Part shown: piece by piece, positions 16,719 to 25,828 of the stretch
Layout: every line of letters begins with the position of its first letter
How positions within the stretch are numbered: position 1 is the first letter of the stretch
NCBI GenBank assembly: GCA_965212595.1
Contig: CBDBVE010000024.1
Span: 301,734 to 365,733, forward strand
Length of the DNA: 64,000 nucleotides
Direction: 5' to 3'
Origin: Poritiphilus sp965212595
GTDB lineage: Bacteria; Bacteroidota; Bacteroidia; Flavobacteriales; Flavobacteriaceae
Notes under the pieces: generated by a model
Told to the model about the DNA's origin: nothing
Seen by the model: the letters and a program-made list of their open reading frames with translations, nothing else
Databases searched by the model: none
Translations under genes and position numbers: made by a program

Positions 16719-18044
16719 TTATGATTCGGATGCCCAATTCAGGCGATCCATCTGGTTAAATGGCCACGGAGCTCCATTGTTTTCAATATTCCCCATCATC
16801 ACATTCAGGTCTGAAGGCGCCGCTGATTGCTCCATCACCAAATATTGCCTCATATCCATAATGATAGAGAGCGGATCTATACTAACCGGGCAAGCCTCTA
16901 CACAGGCATTACATGAGGTACAAGCCCAAAGTTCTTCTCTACTGATATAATCATCCAACAATTGCTTTCCATCTTCCTTAAAACTGCCTTTATTTTCGCT
17001 GATGTTCTTCCCAACCTCCTCTAAACGATCTCGGGTATCCATCATAATTTTCCTGGGAGACAATATTTTACCAGTTTGGTTGGCCGGACATTCACTTGTA
17101 CAGCGGCCACATTCTGTGCAGGTATAGGCGTTAAGAAGTTGTATCCACTTTAAATCCATAACATCAGAGGCTCCGAATTTTTCTGGGGGAGAAGCATCTT
17201 CCGCAGGTGCGGCAAAAGGGTCTGCACTAGGGTCCATCATTAGTTTTACCTCCTTGGTAACGGCCTCGAGATTCGCAAATTCACCCTTGGGCTTTAAATT
17301 GCCATAATAGGTGTTAGGAAAAGCCAGTAGAATATGTAAATGCTTGGAATAATAGAGATAGTTCAGGAAAAAGAGTATTCCCAGAATATGAAGCCACCAG
17401 GCGGCTCTTTCTACTATAATCATGCTGCTTTCAGACATCCCCTGGAACAGGGAGGAGAGGTATTGGCTTACTGGAAAGGCGCCCGCTACTGTATAGTGAT
17501 CGGCCCCCATTTGTTGAAGCGCGTAATCTGCACCGTTCATGGTCAGGAAAAGCATCATCAAAACCAGTTCGATATATAGGATAAGGTTCCCGTCTTTTTC
17601 GGGCCATCCTTTCATTTCTGGTTTTATGAAGCGTTGCAAGCGTATAATATTTCTTCGTAGCCAAAAGACGATCACAGCAAATATGACCAGAAGGGCAAGA
17701 ATCTCAAAAGAACCAATAAGGATGTCATATGCCAGGCCGAGCGATGCAAAGACCCTATGAGTTCCCAGGAGGCCATCAATAATGATTTCGAGAACTTCTA
17801 TATTAATTATGATGAAGCCCAGGTATACAATAATATGCATGATCCCTGCTACCGGTCTCACCACCATTTTCGTTTGTCCGAGGGCTATCCTAGCCATATT
17901 TTTCCAGCGTACGGCCGCGTTATCACTTAGGTCTGCAGCTCTACCTAACTTAATATTGCGTTTTAGCTTGTTGACATTCCTAACAAAAAAGCCAATTCCG
18001 AAGACAAGGACTATCGCAAAAAGGATATTGGGGAGGTACTGCAT
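16719..18044 (-). CDS. Membrane-bound 4Fe-4S oxidoreductase subunit (HdrC/NarI-like)
   Basis: A 441-residue inner-membrane protein. The N-terminal roughly 280 residues contain about five or six hydrophobic helices with NarI-like histidines, suggesting b-type haem and quinone contact. A soluble C-terminal ferredoxin domain has two 4Fe-4S motifs, CTECGRCTSECP and CTSCNACVEACPVSIDP. It is paired with the CCG subunit gene 15 bases downstream. Its start overlaps the end of the upstream MCE gene, so translation is coupled. It probably passes electrons between the quinone pool and the CCG partner. Confidence 0.87.
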   Translation of the reverse strand: MQYLPNILFAIVLVFGIGFFVRNVNKLKRNIKLGRAADLSDNAAVRWKNMARIALGQTKMVVRPVAGIMHIIVYLGFIIINIEVLEIIIDGLLGTHRVFASLGLAYDILIGSFEILALLVIFAVIVFWLRRNIIRLQRFIKPEMKGWPEKDGNLILYIELVLMMLFLTMNGADYALQQMGADHYTVAGAFPVSQYLSSLFQGMSESSMIIVERAAWWLHILGILFFLNYLYYSKHLHILLAFPNTYYGNLKPKGEFANLEAVTKEVKLMMDPSADPFAAPAEDASPPEKFGASDVMDLKWIQLLNAYTCTECGRCTSECPANQTGKILSPRKIMMDTRDRLEEVGKNISENKGSFKEDGKQLLDDYISREELWACTSCNACVEACPVSIDPLSIIMDMRQYLVMEQSAAPSDLNVMMGNIENNGAPWPFNQMDRLNWASES

Positions 18045-19018
18045 TATTGATCTTGGTTATCTAATTTCTCAGCCGGATCATTCTCTGGCAGGGCATATTC
18101 TTTTTGTTTTTTTCCAAATACCGAAACATTCACATAACGTTTTGGATTCAGTCTAAAGTCTTGAAGAAGCAGATCGAGCTCTCGGGAAGCATTGGAGAGA
18201 TTGGTATACAATTCGTCATTATTCATAAGTTTCCCCATAGAGCCTTCACCTTTCTCAATTTTGGTCATGAGTGTATTAAACTTCTCCATAGTAGTCTCCA
18301 GATTGCGCATGGTTCTAGCCAAACCGGCTGCCGAAATTGAATCGGAAATCTGCGAAAAATTTCTTGTGATTACATTTATATTGTTAATTGAACTATCTAA
18401 TTGCGACTTATTACTTGCCAAAAGGGTATTTAAATTATTAGCGCTTTGCTGAAAACTTTTTACCAATGCATTAAGCCCTTCTATGCTTTCTCGAAGATTT
18501 CGTTTCGTATTATCATCTAGCACATCATTGACATTCATCAGCAGAGAATCTGCATGAGATACCGCTCCTTCTACTTTCAACTGTAAGGGGGTTAGTCGTT
18601 GCTGCACGAGCTCCGTAAGGCCTGGCTTGGTGTCTGTTGCTAAGGTATCTCCCGATTTTGCAAGTGGTGCGCCATCAAAAACCGGTTTTATTTGTATTCC
18701 TTTACCTCCAATAATTCCGGTGTCATAAAGTTCGGCTTTACTAGTTTTTGAAAACTCAAAATCACTGCTCACTGAAAAGGTCACTATAAGGCTACCGCTC
18801 TGATCTTTAAACTTAATGCTGTTCACCTTGCCCACACTAAACCCATTAATGGATACGGGTGTTCCAGGTTGCAGTCCTCCAATGTGATTGTATACGGCAT
18901 AGAAGGTCTTGCTGTTTTCAAAAATGGGTGAAGACTTTAGAAAAGTAAAGAGTAAGATGAAAAGAAGGACACCACCTATTACAATGATCCCCGTTTTAAT
19001 TTCCCTGGATAGTTTCAA
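18044..19018 (-). CDS. MlaD/MCE family lipid transport protein
   Basis: A 324-residue MCE-domain protein anchored in the inner membrane by one N-terminal helix (IIVIGGVLLFILLFTFL), with the rest in the periplasm. The MCE domain (about residues 35-115) contains YNHIGGLQPGTPVSINGFSV and the GGKGIQIKP region. A long helical tail follows (residues 130-280), rich in Asn, Ser and Leu heptads such as NVNDVLDDNTKRNLRES. MCE proteins form hexameric rings that carry phospholipids between membranes. The ABC ATPase and permease partners are not in this window. It starts 56 bases after the amidase gene ends. Confidence 0.88.
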   Translation of the reverse strand: MKLSREIKTGIIVIGGVLLFILLFTFLKSSPIFENSKTFYAVYNHIGGLQPGTPVSINGFSVGKVNSIKFKDQSGSLIVTFSVSSDFEFSKTSKAELYDTGIIGGKGIQIKPVFDGAPLAKSGDTLATDTKPGLTELVQQRLTPLQLKVEGAVSHADSLLMNVNDVLDDNTKRNLRESIEGLNALVKSFQQSANNLNTLLASNKSQLDSSINNINVITRNFSQISDSISAAGLARTMRNLETTMEKFNTLMTKIEKGEGSMGKLMNNDELYTNLSNASRELDLLLQDFRLNPKRYVNVSVFGKKQKEYALPENDPAEKLDNQDQ

Positions 19019-19074
19019 AAGGACATTCTTTTTGGGTTCTAAACAAAATTAGAAATAATTTTTGATGACCTGAA

Positions 19075-20568
19075 TTATTCAGAGACGTATTTTAAAGCCT
19101 CTTCAATAGGAATCCTACTGCCATCTTTGTAAGCGACGATGAATGCGGTGGTATAACCTTTTGCCTCAGCGTTAGATTTTAGAAGCTTTGCTTTTAAATA
19201 AGACTTCGTATTGCCATAAAAATATCTGTAAAGGTTTTTATAGGGCTCTTTAGAGAGTTCAGACAATCCTTTAAAGCCCTCTGGCCTTAAAGCAAGGTTC
19301 TTAGAACTGGCCAAAAGCTGCACTTTAAATGATAAATTGGCGGTAGGCTTCACCTCCTTTTTCTCCGGCTTTTTTAGCTCGTCTACCGGAGATTTAGTAG
19401 GGGTAGTAACCGGAGGAGTAGTTTTTTTGGTTACTTCTGCTTCCCTTTTACTTTCGGCCACTTCATCAACTTTTTCCTCTAATGGCGGAGCTTTTATTTC
19501 AGGGGTGGTCTTTTCCTGCACAACCTCCTGAGGTTTATTCATCTCCTTTTCTATAGCAGCAACCTGCTTTTCGCTGTTATCGTGACTAGCTTCCACCATC
19601 TTCTCAGGAGTATCTTCAGTCTCCTTTTTCTCCTGAACAGGAGAAGTTTTCTCTTCGATTACCTTTTTAGGCTCTGTCGTACTTATCTGTTCTGTTTTTA
19701 CATTTTCGACGGCCTCTTTTTCAACTACGGTCTCGTCTGGGGTATTGGTTACAACCTCAGGGGTGGGTGTTGCCTCGAAAGAAGTATCCGCGGGAGTCCC
19801 ATTTTTGTAGACCATAATAGCATCTGCAATGGCCTGGCCCATCTCTAACTGGCCTTTTCTGGAGTTTAAGTAAGTACCTTCAGATTTATTAGTGAGGAAA
19901 CCCGTTTCTACCAGAATGCTGGGCATAAAGGTTTGATGCAATACAATAAAGCCGGCCTGCTTTACTTTTCGGTCATTTCTTTTTAGGCTTTTTGAGAATT
20001 CTCCTTGCATAATAGTAGCTAGTTGAATGCTTTGATCTAAAAACTCTTCTTGCATTATGGTCAGCCCGATTATGGATTCTGGTGAATTAATATCGTATTT
20101 GGCATACCTGCTCTCGTAATTGTCTTCGAGATAGATCACGGAATTCTCCTTTTTGGCAATTTCAAAATTCTGTTTGTTTGCATGTAGTCCCAGGACAAAG
20201 GTTCCCGCGCCATGCGCATCTGAAGTATGCGAATCACAGTGTACCGAAACAAAAAGATCTGCATTGGCCTTGTTCGCTATCTCTCCTCTTACATAAAGAT
20301 CTACAAAAGTATCATCCTTTCTGGTATAGATCACTTTTACGCCGGGCTGTTTTTCGAGTAATTCCCCCGCTCTGAGAACAATATTCAGGGCAATATTTTT
20401 CTCTAAATAACCATTTCCGAGATTCCCTGGATCGTGCCCGCCATGACCCGCATCTAAAACTACGATAAAATCATTGGTGGGTGCTCCGGGAAAATTTGGC
20501 GTACCAAAGGAGAATAAAAGCCCTATGATGAATAAAATGGGAATGAAAAAAAACCGTTTTCTTTGCAT
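19075..20568 (-). CDS. N-acetylmuramoyl-L-alanine amidase with SPOR-like tail
   Basis: A 497-residue exported amidase, taking the ATG at 20568 so that MQRKRFFFIPILFIIGLLFS forms the signal. The catalytic Amidase_3 domain (about residues 30-255) shows the zinc-site segments VLDAGHGGHDPGN and SVHCDSH and a late Glu in LVETGFLTNKSEG. A long linker of low complexity, rich in Glu, Lys, Thr and Pro (about 260-420), follows. The last 85 residues form a SPOR-like domain (FKVQLLASS) that may bind denuded septal glycan. It cleaves the stem peptide from MurNAc. It heads a five-gene minus-strand operon and shares its promoter region with the divergent lptD. Confidence 0.92.
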   Translation of the reverse strand: MQRKRFFFIPILFIIGLLFSFGTPNFPGAPTNDFIVVLDAGHGGHDPGNLGNGYLEKNIALNIVLRAGELLEKQPGVKVIYTRKDDTFVDLYVRGEIANKANADLFVSVHCDSHTSDAHGAGTFVLGLHANKQNFEIAKKENSVIYLEDNYESRYAKYDINSPESIIGLTIMQEEFLDQSIQLATIMQGEFSKSLKRNDRKVKQAGFIVLHQTFMPSILVETGFLTNKSEGTYLNSRKGQLEMGQAIADAIMVYKNGTPADTSFEATPTPEVVTNTPDETVVEKEAVENVKTEQISTTEPKKVIEEKTSPVQEKKETEDTPEKMVEASHDNSEKQVAAIEKEMNKPQEVVQEKTTPEIKAPPLEEKVDEVAESKREAEVTKKTTPPVTTPTKSPVDELKKPEKKEVKPTANLSFKVQLLASSKNLALRPEGFKGLSELSKEPYKNLYRYFYGNTKSYLKAKLLKSNAEAKGYTTAFIVAYKDGSRIPIEEALKYVSE

Positions 20569-20645
20569 TGTGTCACTGCGGTTCCATTGCATTTGCTATG
20601 GTTAAATTTATGGTAATGTGCTATAAGCAGAACAAAAAATATATG

Positions 20646-20653
20646 TAAGTTTG
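20646..20653 (+). promoter_or_regulatory. -7 element for lptD
   Basis: TAAGTTTG matches the flavobacterial TAnnTTTG -7 box exactly and would give a transcript starting near 20660, about 40 bases before the lptD start. I see no clear -33 TTTG at the right distance, so this is the weaker half of the divergent pair. Confidence 0.5.
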
Positions 20654-20679
20654 AGCCCAAATACCGGGCCAAACCATTA

Positions 20680-20710
20680 CAAAAATAGGATTTATCGCCT
20701 TGCAATCAAA
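20680..20710 (-). promoter_or_regulatory. Promoter of the amidase operon
   Basis: On the minus strand TTTG (20710-20707), a 19-base spacer and TATTTTTG (20687-20680) match the -33/-7 consensus fully. The leader to the amidase ATG would be about 105 bases. The -33 half overlaps the first codons of lptD. Confidence 0.6.
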
Positions 20711-23405
20711 TAAACATGCTGTACTTTTCCTTTGGCTGCTTCTCTTTAGCACGGTTTCTTTACTGGCTCAGGAAGATTTAATTCGACCGCTCCCTATAAA
20801 GGCAAACAAAGATACTATAGTTGCTCCTCCCCTTCCAATGAACATACTTCCCGATTCGGTTAGGGTAGATTCTGTCGATACAGATTCTCTAAATGGTAAG
20901 CAACCACTGCTCCTCGATAAAATTAAATACAAGGCCAAAGATTACGTAAAATTAAGTCAAAAAGACCAAAAGATCTACCTATATAATGAGGCCGAGATCT
21001 ATTACCAGGATACGGAATTAAAGGCAGGTATCATTATCATGGACTACATTAAGAATGAAGTTTATGCGGGCAGGATCAAAGATTCTTTAGGAAACTATTC
21101 CCAACTCCCTTACTTCAAACAGGGAGACAATGTTGTCATTCCAGACTCTATCCGCTTTAATTTCGATACACAGAAGGCCCTTATCTGGAACTCCCGGACA
21201 GAGCAACAGGCAGGATTGGGGCAGTTAGGGTCTGACGCTATGAAAGTTTATGCAGACCTAACTAAAAAAGAAAATGATTCGGTCTATTTTTTAAGCGAGG
21301 CCAAACTTACGACCTCAAAAGATACCATTGACCCTGATTATTACATCCGCATAAGAAAGGCCAAGTTTGTTCCCAAAAAAAAGGTTATCGCCGGGTTTAG
21401 CAACTTATACATTGTGGATGTCCCTACCCCTATCGCTTTGCCTTTTGCATATTTTCCTTTAACTGTTGGAAGAACCGCAGGGATTATGATGCCTACCTTT
21501 GGAAACGACCCCAACCGTGGGTATTTCCTCCAAAATGGGGGGTATTACCTGCCCATTAACGACTATGTAGATCTCACACTAACCGGAGATCTCTATTCTA
21601 ATGGAAGTTATGGATTTAGAGCACAATCTGTTTATGCCAAACGCTATAAATTCAGAGGGAATTTTAATTTTAGGTTCGAAAATCAGATTACAAGCCAGAA
21701 GGGATTTGATGATTTCAGCCGTAGTACCATTTACAACATTCAATTCTCTCATTCCCAGGATCCGAAAGCAAACCCAAATTCTCGACTTTCGGCATCGGTT
21801 AACCTGGGGAGTAGTCAGTACTTTAGAAACTCTTTATTACAGCAAAATTTACCGAATACTCAGGTAAATAATTTGTCTTCATCCATATCGTATTCAAAGA
21901 CCTTTCCCTCCTATCCTTCTGTAAATCTGAGTCTTACAGCAACTCATAACCAGAACACCAACACCAATGTGGTAGACGTTACCTTACCAACCTTGCAGGC
22001 AAGTATGGAGCGTATTTTTCCATTTGCCAAAAGGGACGGAATCAAAAAAGGGGCTTTGCAAAACATTAATTTTCAATATGACCTCAACGGCAGAAATCAA
22101 ATAAGAACGAACGACGAAGACTTTCTTACGGCACGCATGTTCGAAGATGCCAAAGTAGGCGCCAGGCACCGTATACCTATTGGTACGAACTTTAAGGTAG
22201 CAAAACATTTTAGTGTTAGCGTTGGAGGTACCTATGAGGATGTTTGGACACTTCAAACCTTTAATCAACGCTTTGATCCCGATACCCAGACTGTAGTCAT
22301 CGATACGATAGGCGGCTTTGACAGATTTAACCAATACAATCTTAGCGCTAGTATAGGGACTACCGTTTACGGTACTTTCAACAGAGGTGAAGACAGAAAA
22401 CTACAGGCCATAAGGCATGTGATGCGCCCTCAGATCAGCTATGGCTACGCCCCCTCTTTTGAACAGTTTTATGATGAATACCTAAACACGGTTACTGGCG
22501 AAAATGTACAATTTAGCAGGTTTCAAAATACCATTTATGGTGCTCCGAGACTGGGAAGGTCTAATGCACTTAGTTTTAGCTTAGCAAATACGCTCGAGGC
22601 CAAGGTTAGAGACAAGGACTCTACGGCAACCGAACCTAAAAGAATTACACTTCTAAACAGTTTTAACTTGTCTACCGGTTATAATTTTGAAGCCGACTCC
22701 TTAAAAATTAGTCCAGTAAGTCTTACAGGAGGAACGGCTATTCTGAACAACAAAATGAACATCAACTTTGGGGCTAATCTCGACCCTTATGCCATAGACA
22801 ATAATGGTACCCGCATTAATACATTCAATATAAATAATGGCGGAAGCCTATTCAGGCTTACCTCTGCCAGGATGAACGTAAGTTATTCATTGGGAAGTAA
22901 GGACTTTGAGAAAGACCCAGGAGAGGAGGAAGAGGAAGATCCTTACGACGGGCAAAGTTATGTGGCGTCTAGCGGAGGCCGAACAGACGATCTTTTCGGG
23001 GAGGCAAATAACTTTAGCGAGAGTAGATTTGAAAATAGGGATCCAGACGATGTTGAAAACCCACTTTTTGGCAACAAAATAGGTTGGGATGTACGCTTTT
23101 CTTATGCCGCTACTTATAGCAACAGTAACCGGCAGAATGAATTTTCGAACCATTCCCTGATGTTTTCCGGAAATTTGGATCTTACCCCTAGATGGAGTGT
23201 AGGCGTGTCTTCGGGATATGATATCAAGAGAAAGGGGTTTACGGTTACACAATTCCGTTTTGAAAGGGATTTAAAAAGTTTTAATCTGCGATTTAACTGG
23301 ACCCCATTCGGACAATTTGAACGCTGGTACTTCTTCATTGGAATAAAGAGTTCTATTCTACAGGATCTTAAATGGGAAAACAGAAGCCAGCCTAATATTA
23401 GATAA
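20700..23405 (+). CDS. lptD: LPS-assembly protein LptD
   Basis: The outer-membrane beta-barrel that inserts lipopolysaccharide into the outer leaflet. The 901-residue protein begins at a TTG codon. No ATG gives the same signal peptide (NKHAVLFLWLLLFSTVSLLAQ), so TTG is the best start. An OstA/LptA-like domain (about residues 75-250) includes YLYNEAEIYYQD, and the rest is a large barrel with many alternating strands ending in DLKWENRSQPNIR. The FNRGEDRKLQAIRHVMRPQISY segment is typical of Bacteroidota LptD. It is divergent from the amidase operon, and ridA lies 87 bases downstream in the same direction. Confidence 0.9.
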   Translation: MQSNKHAVLFLWLLLFSTVSLLAQEDLIRPLPIKANKDTIVAPPLPMNILPDSVRVDSVDTDSLNGKQPLLLDKIKYKAKDYVKLSQKDQKIYLYNEAEIYYQDTELKAGIIIMDYIKNEVYAGRIKDSLGNYSQLPYFKQGDNVVIPDSIRFNFDTQKALIWNSRTEQQAGLGQLGSDAMKVYADLTKKENDSVYFLSEAKLTTSKDTIDPDYYIRIRKAKFVPKKKVIAGFSNLYIVDVPTPIALPFAYFPLTVGRTAGIMMPTFGNDPNRGYFLQNGGYYLPINDYVDLTLTGDLYSNGSYGFRAQSVYAKRYKFRGNFNFRFENQITSQKGFDDFSRSTIYNIQFSHSQDPKANPNSRLSASVNLGSSQYFRNSLLQQNLPNTQVNNLSSSISYSKTFPSYPSVNLSLTATHNQNTNTNVVDVTLPTLQASMERIFPFAKRDGIKKGALQNINFQYDLNGRNQIRTNDEDFLTARMFEDAKVGARHRIPIGTNFKVAKHFSVSVGGTYEDVWTLQTFNQRFDPDTQTVVIDTIGGFDRFNQYNLSASIGTTVYGTFNRGEDRKLQAIRHVMRPQISYGYAPSFEQFYDEYLNTVTGENVQFSRFQNTIYGAPRLGRSNALSFSLANTLEAKVRDKDSTATEPKRITLLNSFNLSTGYNFEADSLKISPVSLTGGTAILNNKMNINFGANLDPYAIDNNGTRINTFNINNGGSLFRLTSARMNVSYSLGSKDFEKDPGEEEEEDPYDGQSYVASSGGRTDDLFGEANNFSESRFENRDPDDVENPLFGNKIGWDVRFSYAATYSNSNRQNEFSNHSLMFSGNLDLTPRWSVGVSSGYDIKRKGFTVTQFRFERDLKSFNLRFNWTPFGQFERWYFFIGIKSSILQDLKWENRSQPNIR

Positions 23406-23435
23406 AGATTATTGATTACTGATTATTAAACTAAC

Positions 23436-23490
23436 TCACTTTTCACTATCTCACTAATTCACTATTTCACTAACTCACTAACTCACTATC
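23436..23490 (+). repeat. Tandem octamer repeat TCACTAnn, about seven units
   Basis: Seven consecutive units of 8 bases (the first is 7) share TCACT followed by variable bases: TCACTATC, TCACTAAT, TCACTATT, TCACTAAC, TCACTAAC, TCACTATC. The array fills the spacer between lptD and ridA and ends 2 bases before the ridA ATG, so it would lie in the ridA leader. Confidence 0.85.
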
Positions 23491-23492
23491 CT

Positions 23493-23876
23493 ATGAAAAA
23501 AATCATCAACACACCCAAGGCCCCTGCGCCTATAGGTCCTTACAACCAGGCAGTTCTAAACGGCGATACTTTGTTTATATCAGGTCAGATTCCTATGGAT
23601 CCACAGACAAGTACTCTCATAGAAGGCGATATAAAGAAGGAAACCGTGCAGTGTATGGAGAATCTAAAGGCGGTATTGGAAGCGGCGGAAATGACTTTTG
23701 AGAATGTTGTTAAGACATCCATTTTTGTAAAAGACATGCACCAATTTGCCGAAATCAATGAAGCTTACGGGTCTTATTTCAATGCAGATACTGCACCAGC
23801 CAGAGAAACAGTAGAAGTGGCCAACCTTCCAAAGTTTGTCAATGTAGAAATATCGATGATCGCGATCAGATCTTAA
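23493..23876 (+). CDS. ridA: RidA family reactive enamine/imine deaminase
   Basis: A 127-residue cytoplasmic protein of the RidA/YjgF family, which hydrolyses reactive enamine and imine intermediates formed by PLP enzymes. The family signature is clear: APAPIGPYNQAV at the N-terminus, FISGQIPMDP, and the C-terminal ARETVEVANLPKFVNVEISMIA containing the substrate-binding Arg and Glu. Length is normal. The start is preceded directly by the octamer array. The last 11 bases overlap the end of the convergent kinase gene. Confidence 0.93.
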   Translation: MKKIINTPKAPAPIGPYNQAVLNGDTLFISGQIPMDPQTSTLIEGDIKKETVQCMENLKAVLEAAEMTFENVVKTSIFVKDMHQFAEINEAYGSYFNADTAPARETVEVANLPKFVNVEISMIAIRS

Positions 23877-24723
23877 GTGTCTCCTTGTGGAATTCCACCA
23901 AGCCCTCTATCGGTCGCTGGCGGATCTCACCAAGAATGATATCATTTCGCTCAACTACGGCAGTAAGCTCCTCTCTAAGGTAATGGGCAATACTTCCCAC
24001 AAAATGAACAGGTACTTTAGTGGCGAGTTCAAACTGCATCACATGATTGTTAATAAACTGCTGAAAGCCTTTGTCTATTACACCTTTGCTGTAAGGATTG
24101 TCTTTGTGTTCTACCAAAAAGCGGGCAAAGGTGGCGAGATAGGTATTGGGGTTAGGCTTTTTATATAAATTCTCCTTGATCACGTCGGGATCCAGGTCAT
24201 ATTCCTGAGAAAATTGATGAGCGAGATCTTGAGGCATTTTGTGGTAATAATAATCGCGTATCAGCTTTCTTCCGAAAAAATTACCGCTACCGTCGTCCAT
24301 TGGAATATAGCCCAGGGAGGTTACTTTTTGGAACATCTGGTGCCCGTCGTAATAACTGCAGTTAGATCCGGTTCCCAGAATACACACTATTCCCTGATGC
24401 CCAATTTTAGTGGTAGAATAGATCGCCGCATAGGTATCCTCTTTTACCTCTGGAGCGGCATTCGGAAAAAATTCCTTAAAGATCTTCTTTAGGAACTTTC
24501 GCATTCTTTCCGTACCGCAACCAGCTCCGTAGAAATATAGTTTATTGACCTTTCTGCTGTTCTTGGAGATCTCAAAATTATTGGCCAGGCGCTCTACGAT
24601 AACATCGCGGGTAAGAACTTCGGGACTAAGACCCAGGGTTTGTGTCATAAAAAGTTGCTCCCCTTTCTCATCAAGTGCAATCCAATCCGCTTTGGTCGCT
24701 CCGCTGTCTACGATAAATATCAT
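23866..24723 (-). CDS. N-acetylglucosamine kinase-like BadF/BadG family ATPase
   Basis: A 285-residue sugar kinase of the ASKHA fold. The phosphate-binding loop is VDSGATKADWIALDEKG at the N-terminus, the second glycine loop is CILGTGSNCSYYDG, and MDDGSGNFFGRKLI follows. These features match eukaryotic-type GlcNAc kinase relatives common in Bacteroidota. It would phosphorylate GlcNAc or a related amino sugar recovered from cell-wall turnover. It follows pfkA and gap on the same strand with an 82-base gap that contains an inverted repeat. The exact substrate is inferred. Confidence 0.82.
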   Translation of the reverse strand: MIFIVDSGATKADWIALDEKGEQLFMTQTLGLSPEVLTRDVIVERLANNFEISKNSRKVNKLYFYGAGCGTERMRKFLKKIFKEFFPNAAPEVKEDTYAAIYSTTKIGHQGIVCILGTGSNCSYYDGHQMFQKVTSLGYIPMDDGSGNFFGRKLIRDYYYHKMPQDLAHQFSQEYDLDPDVIKENLYKKPNPNTYLATFARFLVEHKDNPYSKGVIDKGFQQFINNHVMQFELATKVPVHFVGSIAHYLREELTAVVERNDIILGEIRQRPIEGLVEFHKETLKI

Positions 24724-24746
24724 TCAGCTTGTTTTAAAAAATGGCC

Positions 24747-24782
24747 TCCTTAAAATAAGCAAAATTTTGATCATTTTAAGGA
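24747..24782 (-). terminator. Inverted repeat between gap and the kinase gene, possible attenuator
   Basis: A perfect 10-base pair of arms (TCCTTAAAAT and ATTTTAAGGA) is separated by a 16-base loop. In the minus direction, GGCCA and then T6 follow the second arm, similar to a weak intrinsic terminator. An AAGGAGG is exposed at the base of the hairpin 17-23 bases before the kinase ATG. It may partially separate kinase expression from gap. Confidence 0.4.
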
Positions 24783-24805
24783 AGCTAATATCCAAATAGT
24801 TGCCC

Positions 24806-25807
24806 CTATAAATTTGTAATGTGCTGAGCTAAATCTACAAGTTTGTGAGAATAACCCGCCTCGTTATCATACCAGGAAACCACCTTAAAAAATTTCGAAT
24901 TTAACTCCATTCCAGCCCCTGCATCAAAAATACTTGTGCGAGCATCGCTTACAAAGTCCTGTGATACAACAGCCTCTTCGGTATACCCCAGTATGCCTTT
25001 AAGGCTTCCTTCTGAAGCGGCTTTAAAAGCTGATTTGATTTCTTCATAGGAGGTTTCTTTCTCTAACCGCACAGTAAGGTCAACCACAGAAACGTCTGCG
25101 GTGGGCACCCTAAAAGCCATTCCGGTTAACTTTCCCTGGAGTTCAGGAATCACCTTGGTTACGGCTTTTGCCGCTCCTGTAGAAGCAGGAATGATGTTAA
25201 GCATGGCGCTTCTTCCGCCTCTATAGTCTTTTTTCGAGGGTCCATCAACGGTAAGTTGGGTGGCGGTCGTAGCATGAACCGTAGTCATTAAACCTTCTTC
25301 TATACCAAAGGTGTCATTTAAAACCTTGGCCAGGGGAGCCAGACAGTTCGTAGTACAGGAAGCATTAGATACAATCGTGTCAGAAGCTTTTACCTCGTCA
25401 TGGTTCACACCCATTACAAACATAGGGGCGTCCTTAGAAGGAGCAGAAATAACTACTTTTTTTGCCCCTCCGTCTATATGATATTGAGCGGTCTCCAGCG
25501 TAGTGAAAATACCAGTGCATTCCGCGACAATATCGGCATCGACCGCATCCCATTTTAGATTTTTAGGGTCTCTCTCAGCGGTTATTCTGATTGTTTTTCC
25601 ATTTACAATAAGGTTACCGCCACTAACTTCTATAGTTCCGTCAAACCTTCCGTGAACCGAATCGTATTCCAATAAATAAGCCAGGTGTTCAACATCCAGT
25701 AAATCGTTGATGGCAACTACCTCAACATTATCTCTTTGAACGGTTGCGCGGAATACTAATCTTCCAATCCTACCAAATCCGTTAATTCCTATTCTTAATT
25801 TTGACAT
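24806..25807 (-). CDS. gap: Glyceraldehyde-3-phosphate dehydrogenase
   Basis: Glycolytic GAPDH of normal length (333 residues). It has the Rossmann start LRIGINGFGRIGRLVFRA, the catalytic cysteine in SNASCTTNCLAPLAKVL, the phosphate-binding TATQLTVDGPSKKDYRGGR and the C-terminal SWYDNEAGYSHK. It converts glyceraldehyde 3-phosphate, NAD and phosphate to 1,3-bisphosphoglycerate in the cytoplasm. It lies 21 bases downstream of pfkA, so both steps of glycolysis are probably on one transcript. Confidence 0.97.
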   Translation of the reverse strand: MSKLRIGINGFGRIGRLVFRATVQRDNVEVVAINDLLDVEHLAYLLEYDSVHGRFDGTIEVSGGNLIVNGKTIRITAERDPKNLKWDAVDADIVAECTGIFTTLETAQYHIDGGAKKVVISAPSKDAPMFVMGVNHDEVKASDTIVSNASCTTNCLAPLAKVLNDTFGIEEGLMTTVHATTATQLTVDGPSKKDYRGGRSAMLNIIPASTGAAKAVTKVIPELQGKLTGMAFRVPTADVSVVDLTVRLEKETSYEEIKSAFKAASEGSLKGILGYTEEAVVSQDFVSDARTSIFDAGAGMELNSKFFKVVSWYDNEAGYSHKLVDLAQHITNL

Positions 25808-25828
25808 TTTCTTGTTTTTATATTTAAA

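Noticed and set aside
23436..23490. CRISPR array
   Set aside because: Units are 8 bases without spacers and no cas genes are present; it is a simple tandem repeat.
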